35,631 bases of DNA from Actinomycetes bacterium (GTDB taxonomy: Bacteria > Actinomycetota > Acidimicrobiia > Acidimicrobiales > JAKAOS01): positions 1 to 35,631 of the forward strand of contig JAKAOS010000008.1 in the NCBI GenBank assembly GCA_021823165.1, given 5' to 3'. The stretch's first letter is position 1. Each line of letters begins with the position of its first letter. Position numbers and translations under genes: made by a program. The notes below the pieces were generated by a model. The model was not told the origin of the DNA, made no database searches, and saw nothing but the letters and a program-made list of their open reading frames with translations. Below, piece after piece: positions 1 to 7,938 of this stretch.

Positions 1-1
1 G

Positions 2-589
2 GAGACGCTGTGGTCAATAGCCGTCCGCTACCACAGCTCGGTTGCCGCCCTTGCTGCGTCCAACGGGTTGCGCAATGCGAACTACATCTTCCCCGGCGAG
101 AGGCTCCGGGTACCCCATGCCGCCCCCGCATACCGCACCGTGGCAACGGTGAGCCCGATGCGGATGCCGGCATCCTTGGCCGGTTCGCCCAGGATTGCAC
201 TGGCACCCGTCTTCCGGCACTGGGCGGCGGTGTATGGAGTTTCCCCGGCGATGCTCGAGGGCCTGGCCTGGTGGGAATCGGGATGGAACCAGGCGAGCGT
301 CTCCAGCACCGGGGCCATCGGCCTGGGCCAGCTGGAGCCGGCGACGGTGTCTTTTGTGAAGAGGGTGCTCATCAAGAACCCGAATCTGAATCCCTATGTG
401 GCCTCGGACAACATCCAGATGTCTGCCGCGTATCTCCGCTACCTCATGAATCAGACCGGCTGGAACTCGATTCACGCCCTCGCCTCCTACTACGAGGGGC
501 TCGCTCTCGTGCGCCGCGGCTACCCGGCCCCGGGGGTCGGCACCTATGTCCATGGGGTGCTTGCGTGTGCGAATCTCTTTGGAGGTTGA
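2..589 (+). CDS. LysM and lytic transglycosylase (SLT) domain protein, 5' partial
   Basis: The reading frame is already open at the first base, so the start lies outside the window. Visible residues 1-38 form a LysM peptidoglycan-binding motif (ETLWSIAVRYHSS... ending in FPGERLRVP). After a linker comes a soluble lytic transglycosylase fold: the WWESGWN motif carries the likely catalytic Glu (visible residue 92), followed by the family pattern GAIGLGQL and a Tyr-containing helix (AAYLRYLMN). Proteins of this kind cleave the MurNAc-GlcNAc bond in the cell wall outside the membrane. A TTG at 68 could be mistaken for a start, but it would cut off the LysM motif. The gene ends 47 nt before the likely start of the next gene. 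The exact partner or role (spore, division, pilus passage) cannot be told; the downstream pilus genes make wall remodelling for surface structures possible, but that is inference. Confidence 0.88.
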   Translation, partial: ETLWSIAVRYHSSVAALAASNGLRNANYIFPGERLRVPHAAPAYRTVATVSPMRMPASLAGSPRIALAPVFRHWAAVYGVSPAMLEGLAWWESGWNQASVSSTGAIGLGQLEPATVSFVKRVLIKNPNLNPYVASDNIQMSAAYLRYLMNQTGWNSIHALASYYEGLALVRRGYPAPGVGTYVHGVLACANLFGG

Positions 590-623
590 GCGGCCCCGGG
601 GTGTAGATGGGGCAGAATCTCGC

Positions 624-629
624 TAACTT
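624..629 (+). promoter_or_regulatory. -10 box (TAACTT) for a leaderless epimerase mRNA
   Basis: TAACTT fits the actinobacterial TANNNT -10 pattern and is followed by exactly 7 nt before the ATG at 637. Transcription would then begin at or next to the start codon. No clear -35 is visible. It supports 637 rather than 607 as the start of the downstream gene. Confidence 0.45.
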
Positions 630-636
630 GCGGGGA

Positions 637-1668
637 ATGACCGAAGGAACGCTCGCTCTTGTTACGGGGGCAACGGGCTGGCTGGGATCCCACCTGGCGA
701 GTGAACTTGCCGCGATGGGGTGGAGAGTGCGTGCCACCGGGCGTGGTGCCCGACCCGACTCGTTGGGCCCCGACATTGACTTTCGCAGGGCTGACCTTGT
801 GGAGGATCATCTCGGCAGCCTTTTCGAGGGAGTGAGTCACCTCTTTCATCTGGCGGGTGCCTCCTCCACGCGTTTCAGTGTCGAGGAGATGTCGCTCATC
901 AACGCAGTGGGGACCGAACGGGTCGCACGCTGCGCCGCGGATGGCGGGGTCCAACGGATGCTCCACATGAGCACAACAGCGGTGTATGGCGAAAAGACCG
1001 CCCTGCCCTCCCCGGTGATTGAGACCGTGCCCCTGTCCCCCAGCCGGGACTATGGCAAGACGAAGGTGGCTGCGGAAAATGCGGCGCGGAAGGTGTCGGC
1101 CGAAACCGGCCTGGAGTTGGTGATCTTGAGGCCGGTCAGCGTCTACGGCCCAGGCAACACCAAACTGGTTGCCTCGGCAATGCTTGATGTGGCACTGGAG
1201 AAGGCCGCCGGTGCCCAGGCGTTGATGGTTGGATCGAGCTTTGAAGACCTCCGGCTCGTGCATCTGGACGACGTAGTGGGCGCATGTATCCATCTGGCGC
1301 GAACAGAAGGCATCGCCGGGCGCGCCTTCAATATCACCTCAGGCATCTATCCCACCAGCCTGGAGTTGGCCAAGGCGATTGCCGGAGCCTTTGGCATGGC
1401 GGTTGAGGTCGGAGGGGACTGGGAGGGTCCCCTTTCCTACACCCAGAGGGAGGCGATGGTGGAACGCCTGAAGGTGGAGTACCCAGGTTCGGCAAACATG
1501 GTCTTTACGCCCGAGCGGCTGCGGTTCTTACGCCGCCCGAACGTAAATAACGTCCTGAGCATCGAGGCTCTAACAGAGTGCGGTTTCCGGCCTACGCATA
1601 CGGATCTGGGCGAAACCATCTCGGACACTTTGGACTGGTATGTGAAAGCGGGTTGGTTGCCCAACTAG
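637..1668 (+). CDS. NAD-dependent epimerase/dehydratase (extended SDR family)
   Basis: This 343-residue protein has the Rossmann nucleotide-binding motif TGATGWLG at residues 10-17 and the catalytic pair Tyr139-x3-Lys143 (YGKTK) of extended short-chain dehydrogenases, with MSTTAVYG supplying the upstream Ser/Thr. The fold is that of sugar-nucleotide epimerases and 3-beta-hydroxysteroid-dehydrogenase-like enzymes; the substrate cannot be read from the sequence. An ATG at 607 is in frame and would add ten residues (MGQNLANLRG), but it has no ribosome binding site, whereas 637 starts right at the family's N-terminal strand and is preceded by a TANNNT box 7 nt away. It follows the transglycosylase gene on the same strand and is convergent with the acylphosphatase gene. 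Such proteins often act in envelope polysaccharide synthesis, which is inference here. Confidence 0.85.
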   Translation: MTEGTLALVTGATGWLGSHLASELAAMGWRVRATGRGARPDSLGPDIDFRRADLVEDHLGSLFEGVSHLFHLAGASSTRFSVEEMSLINAVGTERVARCAADGGVQRMLHMSTTAVYGEKTALPSPVIETVPLSPSRDYGKTKVAAENAARKVSAETGLELVILRPVSVYGPGNTKLVASAMLDVALEKAAGAQALMVGSSFEDLRLVHLDDVVGACIHLARTEGIAGRAFNITSGIYPTSLELAKAIAGAFGMAVEVGGDWEGPLSYTQREAMVERLKVEYPGSANMVFTPERLRFLRRPNVNNVLSIEALTECGFRPTHTDLGETISDTLDWYVKAGWLPN

Positions 1669-1870
1669 ACCGATAGGCGGCCGATGGGCTTTTGACCGCG
1701 GTCCCTGGTGGCCGGCAAAGCGCAGCTGTAACCAGGCTCGATAGCTGGTGACCCAAGGCCGAGCTAGCTCTCCAAACCGCCGTGCAGTCGCCGGCTCGGG
1801 GCGATTTGCCCCGCCACCTGGAGGATCTCAGGGCGTCCAGTGTGCCCAGGAACGTCGGTGTACAACTGGG

Positions 1871-1889
1871 CCCCTGGCGCCCCCAGGGG
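1871..1889 (-). terminator. GC-rich hairpin downstream of acylphosphatase
   Basis: CCCCTGG and CCAGGGG form a 7-bp perfect stem around a 5-nt loop, 15 nt beyond the acylphosphatase stop codon. There is no clear U-tract, so intrinsic termination is only possible. It lies between two convergent genes and could serve either. Confidence 0.35.
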
Positions 1890-1904
1890 TGTTCGAGCAG
1901 TATG

Positions 1905-2207
1905 TCATCTGATCCGGAAGCCGGACTCTGCCCTGTCAACCGGCACTTCGTTCACCGCAACGTCCTCGACGGACGCCATGGAGGGGCCTTGCCAGAGAGC
2001 CGCCAGGAGGTGCTCTACGGCGGCCACCGATCCCTGCACTTCCACCATGACGCGGCCGTCGGCAAGGTTGGCCGCCTCGCCGGTCATCTCGGAACCAAGG
2101 GCCAGTTGCTGAACCCAGGCGCGGAACCCAACCCCTTGGACCCGCCCAGTTACAAATGCGCGGACCCGCTTTAGGTGGTCCTCGCCGGAAGTGGTTCCCG
2201 TATTCAC
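1905..2207 (-). CDS. acylphosphatase
   Basis: A 100-residue protein, the usual size for acylphosphatase, which hydrolyses carboxyl-phosphate bonds such as those of acetyl phosphate or 1,3-bisphosphoglycerate in the cytoplasm. The signature GRVQGVGFR lies at residues 21-29, with Arg29 as the phosphate-binding residue, and NLADGRV supplies Asn47. The two catalytic residues are 18 apart, as in the characterised enzymes. The start is taken as the GTG at 2207 because AAGGGGG stands about 7 nt upstream; an open frame runs further to 2249, but the extra residues are not family-like. The usual GWVRN before the catalytic Asn is replaced by GEAAN, a mild divergence. It is divergent from pilT across 217 bp and stands alone, so no partner is implied. 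Confidence 0.88.
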   Translation of the reverse strand: MNTGTTSGEDHLKRVRAFVTGRVQGVGFRAWVQQLALGSEMTGEAANLADGRVMVEVQGSVAAVEHLLAALWQGPSMASVEDVAVNEVPVDRAESGFRIR

Positions 2208-2424
2208 TGGACAGCCCCCTTGAGCCTTTGCCGCCGATCTTGGTCTCAAGATAGGTCATGGTTGCCCAGGACGGATCGGGTGGTGGTTGTAGGTCCAAAC
2301 CGATGGTTGCTCCAGATGCAAGCCTCCCGATCCTGCCAGCCCGATCTTCTCGGGAAGGTCGGTGCCTCGATGGACACAGCCAAGGCATTCAGCCGCTTTA
2401 GTCCCGGGGGCCACGGGCCGATAA

Positions 2425-4116
2425 GTGGACATGCCACACTCGTCTCGGCGGCTTGGGGAGATTCTCGTCCAGACCAAGGTGCTCTCTCGTGACACCCTGG
2501 CGGAACTATTGCAGCAGGAGGAACGGGACGGCACGCCGCTTCCCCACCTGCTCGCCGAAACCGGCATCGTCAGTCGCCGAGACCTCCTTGCAGCGATAGC
2601 CAAAGAGGCCGGTTTTGGATATGCAGATTTGGCAGCCGATTCGGACAACCAGATTGCCGCCTCGCTACTGCAGCCCGAAGTTGCATGGAGGCAGCTGGCC
2701 CTTCCAACTGACCTGGATGCCGACCGGCTCGTGGTGGCCATGGCCGATCCGGGTGACATTCAGGCCCGTAAAGAGGTCGAGCTGGCCGCAGGGATGCCGG
2801 TCATCCCGCTCCTGGCCGACCGGAGGGAGTTGCTTGCGGCTCTCCAGCGCGTCTATGGCCATCGCGTAGACGTATTGGCAGACCAGGCCGAGGCCGCGCC
2901 CGTAGGGGACGATGGCAGCGCCCAGCCGCGGGAGACTTTGCTGGAGCAGGAACTGGGCGAGGCGGGTTTTTCGGAGGGTGCCGGTGCCGAGAGCGTGGTG
3001 ACATCGAGTAGGCCGGTCGGGCCGTCGGTGTTGGACTTTGACCCGGTAGGGGAGGTTCATCTCGACGAGATGCTCCAAGTGCTGGTCAAAAGGGGAGGTT
3101 CCGACCTGCACCTGAGCGTGGGGACGCATCCCGCTGCGAGGGTGGACGGCAACCTGATTCCCCTGACCGAGTTTCCGGTCATGACGGGTTCGGAGATTCG
3201 AAGGATGATTTACGCGGTGCTGACCCAGCGCCAGCGCGAGCGTTTTGAAGAGGACCTGGAGTTGGATCTCTCCCACGCAGTCCCGGGACTGGGTCGTTTC
3301 AGGGTGAACCTGTTTCTGCAGCGTGACTCGATGGGTGCGGTGATGCGCGCCATTCCCTTCGAGGTGGTTCCATTCGAAAAGCTCGGCCTGCCAGAGGCGG
3401 TACTGAACTTTGGCGAGCTGCCCCGAGGCCTCGTGTTGGTGACCGGGCCCACCGGATCTGGAAAGTCGACGACCCTGGCATCGTTGATTAACCACATCAA
3501 TGCGACCAAACCGGTTCACATCATGACAATCGAGGACCCAATCGAGTTCCTCCACCGTCATCAGAGAGCGATCATCAACCAAAGGGAAATAGGCGAGGAC
3601 ACGCACTCTTTTGCCAAGGCCCTGCGTCACGTGCTGCGCCAGGACCCCGATGTGATCCTGGTGGGTGAAATGCGGGACCTGGAGACCATTGCGACGGCTA
3701 TCACCGCGGCAGAAACCGGGCACCTGGTTTTCGGGACGCTGCACACTCAGGATGCCCCCCAGTCAATCGACCGGATCATCGACGTTTTCCCTGCCGCGCA
3801 GCAAACCCAGATCAGGGTGCAGCTTGCAACGGCATTGCAGGGAGTGGTCACCCAGCAGCTGGTGCCCAAGAGCGAGGGGAAGGGGAGGGTCGCCGCAATC
3901 GAGATCCTGGTGGCGACCCCCGCTGTGCGAAACCTGATCCGGGAGGGCAAGACCCATCAGATCTACTCAGCCATGCAGGCAGGTGGGCAGTACGGGATGC
4001 AGACCATGGACATGTCTTTGGCAGGGCTGGTGCGAAAGGGGGCCATCGCTCTACCGATGGCCACCGAGCGTTGTGCCAACGTAGAGGACCTACGCCGCCT
4101 GGTCCAGGGCGCCTGA
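2425..4116 (+). CDS. pilT: type IV pilus retraction ATPase PilT with N-terminal MshEN-like domain
   Basis: PilT is the hexameric cytoplasmic ATPase that depolymerises type IV pili, powering twitching and DNA uptake. The core begins near residue 210 with the PilT signature GSDLHLSVG, followed by Walker A (GPTGSGKST, from residue 341), Walker B (VGEMRD, 413-418), the His box (GHLVFGTLHT) and the C-terminal AVRNLIREGK element specific to PilT rather than PilB. At 563 residues it is much longer than ordinary PilT (about 350). The extra N-terminus (residues 6-150) resembles the GspE_N/MshEN domain normally found on PilB/GspE: the stretch from RLGEILV matches the 24-residue c-di-GMP-binding motif except at positions 10 and 24. 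GTG 2425 and ATG 2431 are both possible starts. It sits 13 nt before pilC and is probably co-transcribed with it. No pilB or pilin is in the window. Confidence 0.92.
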   Translation: MDMPHSSRRLGEILVQTKVLSRDTLAELLQQEERDGTPLPHLLAETGIVSRRDLLAAIAKEAGFGYADLAADSDNQIAASLLQPEVAWRQLALPTDLDADRLVVAMADPGDIQARKEVELAAGMPVIPLLADRRELLAALQRVYGHRVDVLADQAEAAPVGDDGSAQPRETLLEQELGEAGFSEGAGAESVVTSSRPVGPSVLDFDPVGEVHLDEMLQVLVKRGGSDLHLSVGTHPAARVDGNLIPLTEFPVMTGSEIRRMIYAVLTQRQRERFEEDLELDLSHAVPGLGRFRVNLFLQRDSMGAVMRAIPFEVVPFEKLGLPEAVLNFGELPRGLVLVTGPTGSGKSTTLASLINHINATKPVHIMTIEDPIEFLHRHQRAIINQREIGEDTHSFAKALRHVLRQDPDVILVGEMRDLETIATAITAAETGHLVFGTLHTQDAPQSIDRIIDVFPAAQQTQIRVQLATALQGVVTQQLVPKSEGKGRVAAIEILVATPAVRNLIREGKTHQIYSAMQAGGQYGMQTMDMSLAGLVRKGAIALPMATERCANVEDLRRLVQGA

Positions 4117-4129
4117 GGAGAGGATCGCT

Positions 4130-5350
4130 GTGGCGCAAGCTTACTTGTACAAGGTCCGGGATCGCGAGGGCAAGAGCGTCGAGGGGAGCCTCGATGCCGA
4201 CAGCCCCGCTCTGGTGGCTTCCAAGCTACGGGAGATGGGCTATGTGCCGGTCTCCATCAGCCCCAAGGCCGGCAAGGGAGTCAACAGAGAACTTCGGATC
4301 CCCGGCCTTTCCGACCGGATATCCCAAAAAGACGTGGCAGTAATGAGCCGGCAGTTCGCCACCATGGTGGATTCGGGTCTTTCGCTTTTGAGGACCCTTG
4401 CCATCCTCTCGGAGCAGACCGAAAGCCGGGCTCTTGGGGCAATGCTCAATGAGGTCCGTCTGGATGTCGAACGCGGCTCCTCCCTCTCGGCGGCCATGGC
4501 GCGGCGCCCGAAGGCGTTTTCCAAGCTCTATGTGGCAATGGTCCGGGCGGGCGAGGCCGGGGGTGTCCTGGACTCTGTGTTGCGCCAGGTTGCCGGCACC
4601 ATAGAAAAGGCGGTCGAACTCAAGCGCAAGATCCGCTCCGCCATGGCGTATCCGGTGGCGGTCCTGATTCTGGTGCTGGTGATTTTGTCGGTGATGCTCA
4701 TCTTCGTGGTGCCTCGCTTCACCGCGATCTATGCTTCACTTGGCGGGAAGCTTCCCCTCCCCACTCGGGTGCTTATGAAGGTCTCCTTCATAATGGCCCA
4801 TTACTTCCCATTTGTGTTCCTCGCTTTGGGTGTGATTGGGTGGCTGGCGAAACGCTGGGTGCAGACCGAACGTGGAAGAATCGCCTGGGACCGCTTCCGG
4901 CTCCGGGTTCCGCTTTTCGGCAAACTGGTACACAAGACGGCCCTGGCAAGGTTCTCTCGCACCCTGGCGGCGTTGCTCCGGGCGGGCGTGCCGATCCTCG
5001 AATCGCTGGAGATCACCAAGGACACCATCGGAAACACCGCCTTCAGCCGGGCACTTGAGGACATGAAGTCCGGAGTGAGCAGTGGAGAGGCCATGGCCAG
5101 GCGGCTCGGGAATCACAAAATATTTCCCGCCATGGTGGTCCAGATGCTCGCCGTGGGCGAGGAGACCGGCGCTATCGACACGATGCTGGACAAGGTGGGG
5201 GAGTTCTACGAACAGGAGGTCGAGGCGATGGTCAATGCCCTGACCTCGCTCTTGGAACCCCTCATGGTCGTTGTACTGGGCAGCGTGGTCGGGAGCATGG
5301 TCATTTCCCTTTACCTCCCACTCTTCGACGTGATCAAACTCATCCACTGA
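4130..5350 (+). CDS. pilC: type IV pilus inner-membrane platform protein PilC
   Basis: A 406-residue protein of the T2SSF/PilC family, the polytopic membrane platform on which PilB and PilT act. The N-terminal segment (YLYKVRDREGKSVEGSLDADS) is the typical cytoplasmic lead-in. Two T2SSF repeats follow, at about residues 65-190 and 270-395; each has the pattern of a helical bundle ending in hydrophobic segments, for example AVLILVLVILSVMLIFVVPRF near 180 and LEPLMVVVLGSVVGSMVISL near the C-terminus. The GTG start at 4130 is preceded by GAGGAGAGG, a strong ribosome binding site, and lies 13 nt after pilT. Length and motifs are complete. The pilT-pilC order is standard for type IV pilus operons; pilB and the minor pilins must be encoded elsewhere or just outside the window. 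Confidence 0.94.
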   Translation: MAQAYLYKVRDREGKSVEGSLDADSPALVASKLREMGYVPVSISPKAGKGVNRELRIPGLSDRISQKDVAVMSRQFATMVDSGLSLLRTLAILSEQTESRALGAMLNEVRLDVERGSSLSAAMARRPKAFSKLYVAMVRAGEAGGVLDSVLRQVAGTIEKAVELKRKIRSAMAYPVAVLILVLVILSVMLIFVVPRFTAIYASLGGKLPLPTRVLMKVSFIMAHYFPFVFLALGVIGWLAKRWVQTERGRIAWDRFRLRVPLFGKLVHKTALARFSRTLAALLRAGVPILESLEITKDTIGNTAFSRALEDMKSGVSSGEAMARRLGNHKIFPAMVVQMLAVGEETGAIDTMLDKVGEFYEQEVEAMVNALTSLLEPLMVVVLGSVVGSMVISLYLPLFDVIKLIH

Positions 5351-5398
5351 CGCCGCCTCCGTAGCAAAAGAGAACTCCAACTCCAAATCCGACTCCTA

Positions 5399-5421
5399 CG
5401 GCAACGGCAACGGCAACGGCA
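5399..5421 (+). repeat. short tandem hexamer repeat (CGGCAA)
   Basis: Three perfect copies of CGGCAA and a truncated fourth lie between pilC and the DUF3604 gene, right after a CTCCAA/CTCC-rich run. Neither matches coding sequence of the flanking genes. It may be a slippage-prone microsatellite in the leader of the downstream gene; function unknown. Confidence 0.6.
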
Positions 5422-5521
5422 CGGTAAAGGGGCCGGCGTTGTCGCCTGGACGACAGACTCGATGGCGGAGCCATTCGTATCCTCTCCCGAACCCCAAATA
5501 CGGGGAGAGAGGAGGGTGTCG

Positions 5522-7879
5522 GTGGACGCCGCCAAAAGCGAGCACCTCGCCTACCGCCTGGAGTCGATTGTCGAACCGGCAACCAGCATTCTGGCAACGC
5601 CGGAAGCCCGTGAGAAGCTCAATGCAGAGATCGATGCAATGGAGTTTCTGGGCAAGTTGTCCTGTAGCCACCACCGCCTGGAGGCGGGAGCGGTCGAGGA
5701 GGTCCTGATCGACTACGAGGTGGGATCTTCGGGGATTACCGACAGCGGAGGCGTGAAGCTGTGCTTCAAGTTCTATTCGGACTGGGAACTCCAGTGCAGC
5801 GCCCCGGATGCGGCCAACTACTGCAGCGTGGAGTACACGACGGGCTCCAAAGTAGGTGGCGCTACAGACGTGGGGACCGCCTCGTTGCGCCAGTTGCGCT
5901 GGAGGTATGACAATAAAGGCGGCGAGAGGCCCTACCAGAAGGCTCTGATCATTGATCTCGTCGACGGCTACCTGCGGCCCGGCGACCACATTCTTGTGCG
6001 CCTGGGCGATCGCCGCCAGGGAGGGCCCGGAACCAGGGTGCAGACCTTTGTCGAGGATGGGTTCCGCTTCAGGATGCTCGTCGATCCACTCGGGACCCAA
6101 CGCTATGGCCGGGGTCCAGAAGCGGTGCTTGACGTCGTGGCCGGGGCTCCGAACCGTCTGGTGACAACCGCCCGCCGCCTCGTGTCACCGAACAGCAAAG
6201 TTGTTGTCCGCTCTCACGTCGAGGACCGGTGGGGAAATCCACTGAGGGACTTCCCCGGCGAGGTGTCCCTGGCGGTGCGTGGTGCGCTCCAGTCCGACTG
6301 TTTGATGCCCTTCCCCGACTCGGGGTTTGCCGCTGCCAGGACAGTGTTGGAGCCCGAGGCGTGTGGAGAGCTGGTAATCGACGCGACCCTTGCTCAGGTG
6401 GGGCTTCATGCAGACCCTGTCTATGTGGCGGTTGAACAGGTTGAGGAGGGACTTTCGGCGTGGTTTGGGGACCTGCATGTCCACACCAACGACACCGTGG
6501 GTACCAACGACAACGAGTACAACTTCTCCTACGCCAAAGACGTTGCCGGTTTGGATTTCATGGGCTATACCGCCAATGACTTCCAAATCACCGACCAGCG
6601 CTGGGAGCGAGTGGTCGACCTCGCAGAAAAGTTCACCCAGGATGGCGACTTCGTCTGCTTCCCAGGTGTGGAGTGGTGCGGGACTCCCGGCGTAGGCGGC
6701 GACCACAACGTCGTCTTCATCGGCTCCGATACCACCTTGGCCCGTTGTGTGGAATGGCACGAGGAGATGGGGGCGTCCCAGCCCCATCCTCAGGCCTGGC
6801 CGATAAGCCGTCTGTATGCGGCCTATGAAAGCCACCCAGAGCAGTATCTCCTCATACCTCACGTAGGGGGGAGAAGGGCGGTGCTTGATTGGCATCACCC
6901 CGAACTGGAACGGCTGGTCGAGGTGCACTCTGCATGGGGGCCGGATCCATGGTTCTTCGAAGATGCCATGCGAAGGGGGCTGAAGGTCGGGGCGTCGGGT
7001 GCCAGTGACGAACACCGGGGACGCCCGGGGGCAGGACATCCCGGCGCAAACATCTTTGGGTCACGCGGCGGGCTGTGCGGCGTCCTTTCCGACTCTTTGG
7101 ACCGGGCCTCGCTGGGAACTGCATTGCGCGCCCGTCACACCTGGGCCACAACGGGTTCCCGAGCGGTGGCTCTTGCCTGGAGCAGTGAGCACCAAGCGAT
7201 CCAGGGAGATTGCATCACCCTGGCTCCCGAGAGCGAAAGCCGTGCAGAGATCTCCTACCTCTTCCTATGTGACCCCGGTTGGGAGGAACTGAGTGCTTTT
7301 GACTCAGCGGGATTGCTCTGGAGGCGGGATCTGGATGCCGAGGTGGGCTACGGTTCGCACCTGATCAGAATCCGCTGGGGGGGAGCAAGGGTAAAGGACC
7401 GCTATCGCTGGGTCAGCTGGCGGGGACGGGCCGCATTCTCGGGCACCGCCCTCGACTCGGTGACACCATGGGCCTTCCACCACGAGGAGAACCGCCTATG
7501 GCGAGACCCGTCGGACCCATCGGCCTTTGGATGGTCCGGCCGCACCTACGGCGACATGCAGGGGGCGGTGGTAGGCGTCCGTGACCTGGACTCTACGGTC
7601 ATATCTATCGCGGGCGAGTTTGAAGAGCCCGGACTGGGCGCCTTTTCCTTTGAGGTCGGCGGGGAGGAACTTGTTTCGGTGGGCCGGATCACTCGCCGGA
7701 TCGGGGGCGTCGACGTTGTAGTCGTCGCGGAACTCCTTGCCGAGGCGCCACTGCCTCGTCGGGTATCGGGCAGCTTCGAAGTGACTGCCCAGGGCGGTCA
7801 GGCCTGCGTCTATCTCCGGGGCCGTCAGCGGGATGGGCACGAGGTCTGGACGAGCCCAATTTTTTGCCAGGCCGAATAG
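5522..7879 (+). CDS. DUF3604 family protein with PHP-like metal-dependent hydrolase domain
   Basis: A 785-residue protein. The N-terminal third is the beta-rich module seen in DUF3604 proteins (GSSGITDSGG..., RPYQKALIIDLVDGYLRPGD). It is followed by a PHP-type metal-binding domain opening with DLHVHTN at residues 317-323, whose Asp/His residues are the first metal ligands, and later FPGVEWCG, GDHNVVF, PHVGG and GASDEHRGRPG, which supply further His/Asp ligands. A beta-rich C-terminal region ends the protein. There is no signal peptide or membrane segment. Family members are predicted metal-dependent phosphoesterases or hydrolases, but no substrate is established. I place the start at GTG 5522 because GGAGG stands 6 nt upstream; an ATG at 5462 is in frame but has no ribosome binding site. 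The gene is followed by the anion transporter 59 nt downstream, so the two may share a substrate pathway; this is inference. Confidence 0.8.
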   Translation: MDAAKSEHLAYRLESIVEPATSILATPEAREKLNAEIDAMEFLGKLSCSHHRLEAGAVEEVLIDYEVGSSGITDSGGVKLCFKFYSDWELQCSAPDAANYCSVEYTTGSKVGGATDVGTASLRQLRWRYDNKGGERPYQKALIIDLVDGYLRPGDHILVRLGDRRQGGPGTRVQTFVEDGFRFRMLVDPLGTQRYGRGPEAVLDVVAGAPNRLVTTARRLVSPNSKVVVRSHVEDRWGNPLRDFPGEVSLAVRGALQSDCLMPFPDSGFAAARTVLEPEACGELVIDATLAQVGLHADPVYVAVEQVEEGLSAWFGDLHVHTNDTVGTNDNEYNFSYAKDVAGLDFMGYTANDFQITDQRWERVVDLAEKFTQDGDFVCFPGVEWCGTPGVGGDHNVVFIGSDTTLARCVEWHEEMGASQPHPQAWPISRLYAAYESHPEQYLLIPHVGGRRAVLDWHHPELERLVEVHSAWGPDPWFFEDAMRRGLKVGASGASDEHRGRPGAGHPGANIFGSRGGLCGVLSDSLDRASLGTALRARHTWATTGSRAVALAWSSEHQAIQGDCITLAPESESRAEISYLFLCDPGWEELSAFDSAGLLWRRDLDAEVGYGSHLIRIRWGGARVKDRYRWVSWRGRAAFSGTALDSVTPWAFHHEENRLWRDPSDPSAFGWSGRTYGDMQGAVVGVRDLDSTVISIAGEFEEPGLGAFSFEVGGEELVSVGRITRRIGGVDVVVVAELLAEAPLPRRVSGSFEVTAQGGQACVYLRGRQRDGHEVWTSPIFCQAE

Positions 7880-7938
7880 CGGTCCGCTTCACAGGCGGAT
7901 TCAGCATTGTTCGGGTAGAGCGTGTCGACAGGGGGGAA

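Noticed and set aside
1782-2174. Plus-strand ORF (130 codons) opposite the acylphosphatase gene
   Set aside because: The minus-strand frame carries the acylphosphatase signature; the plus frame has none.
2665-3744. Long minus-strand ORF (359 codons) opposite pilT
   Set aside because: It is the shadow of the real pilT frame; its translation is Gln/His/Arg-rich without domains, as antisense frames of GC-rich genes are.
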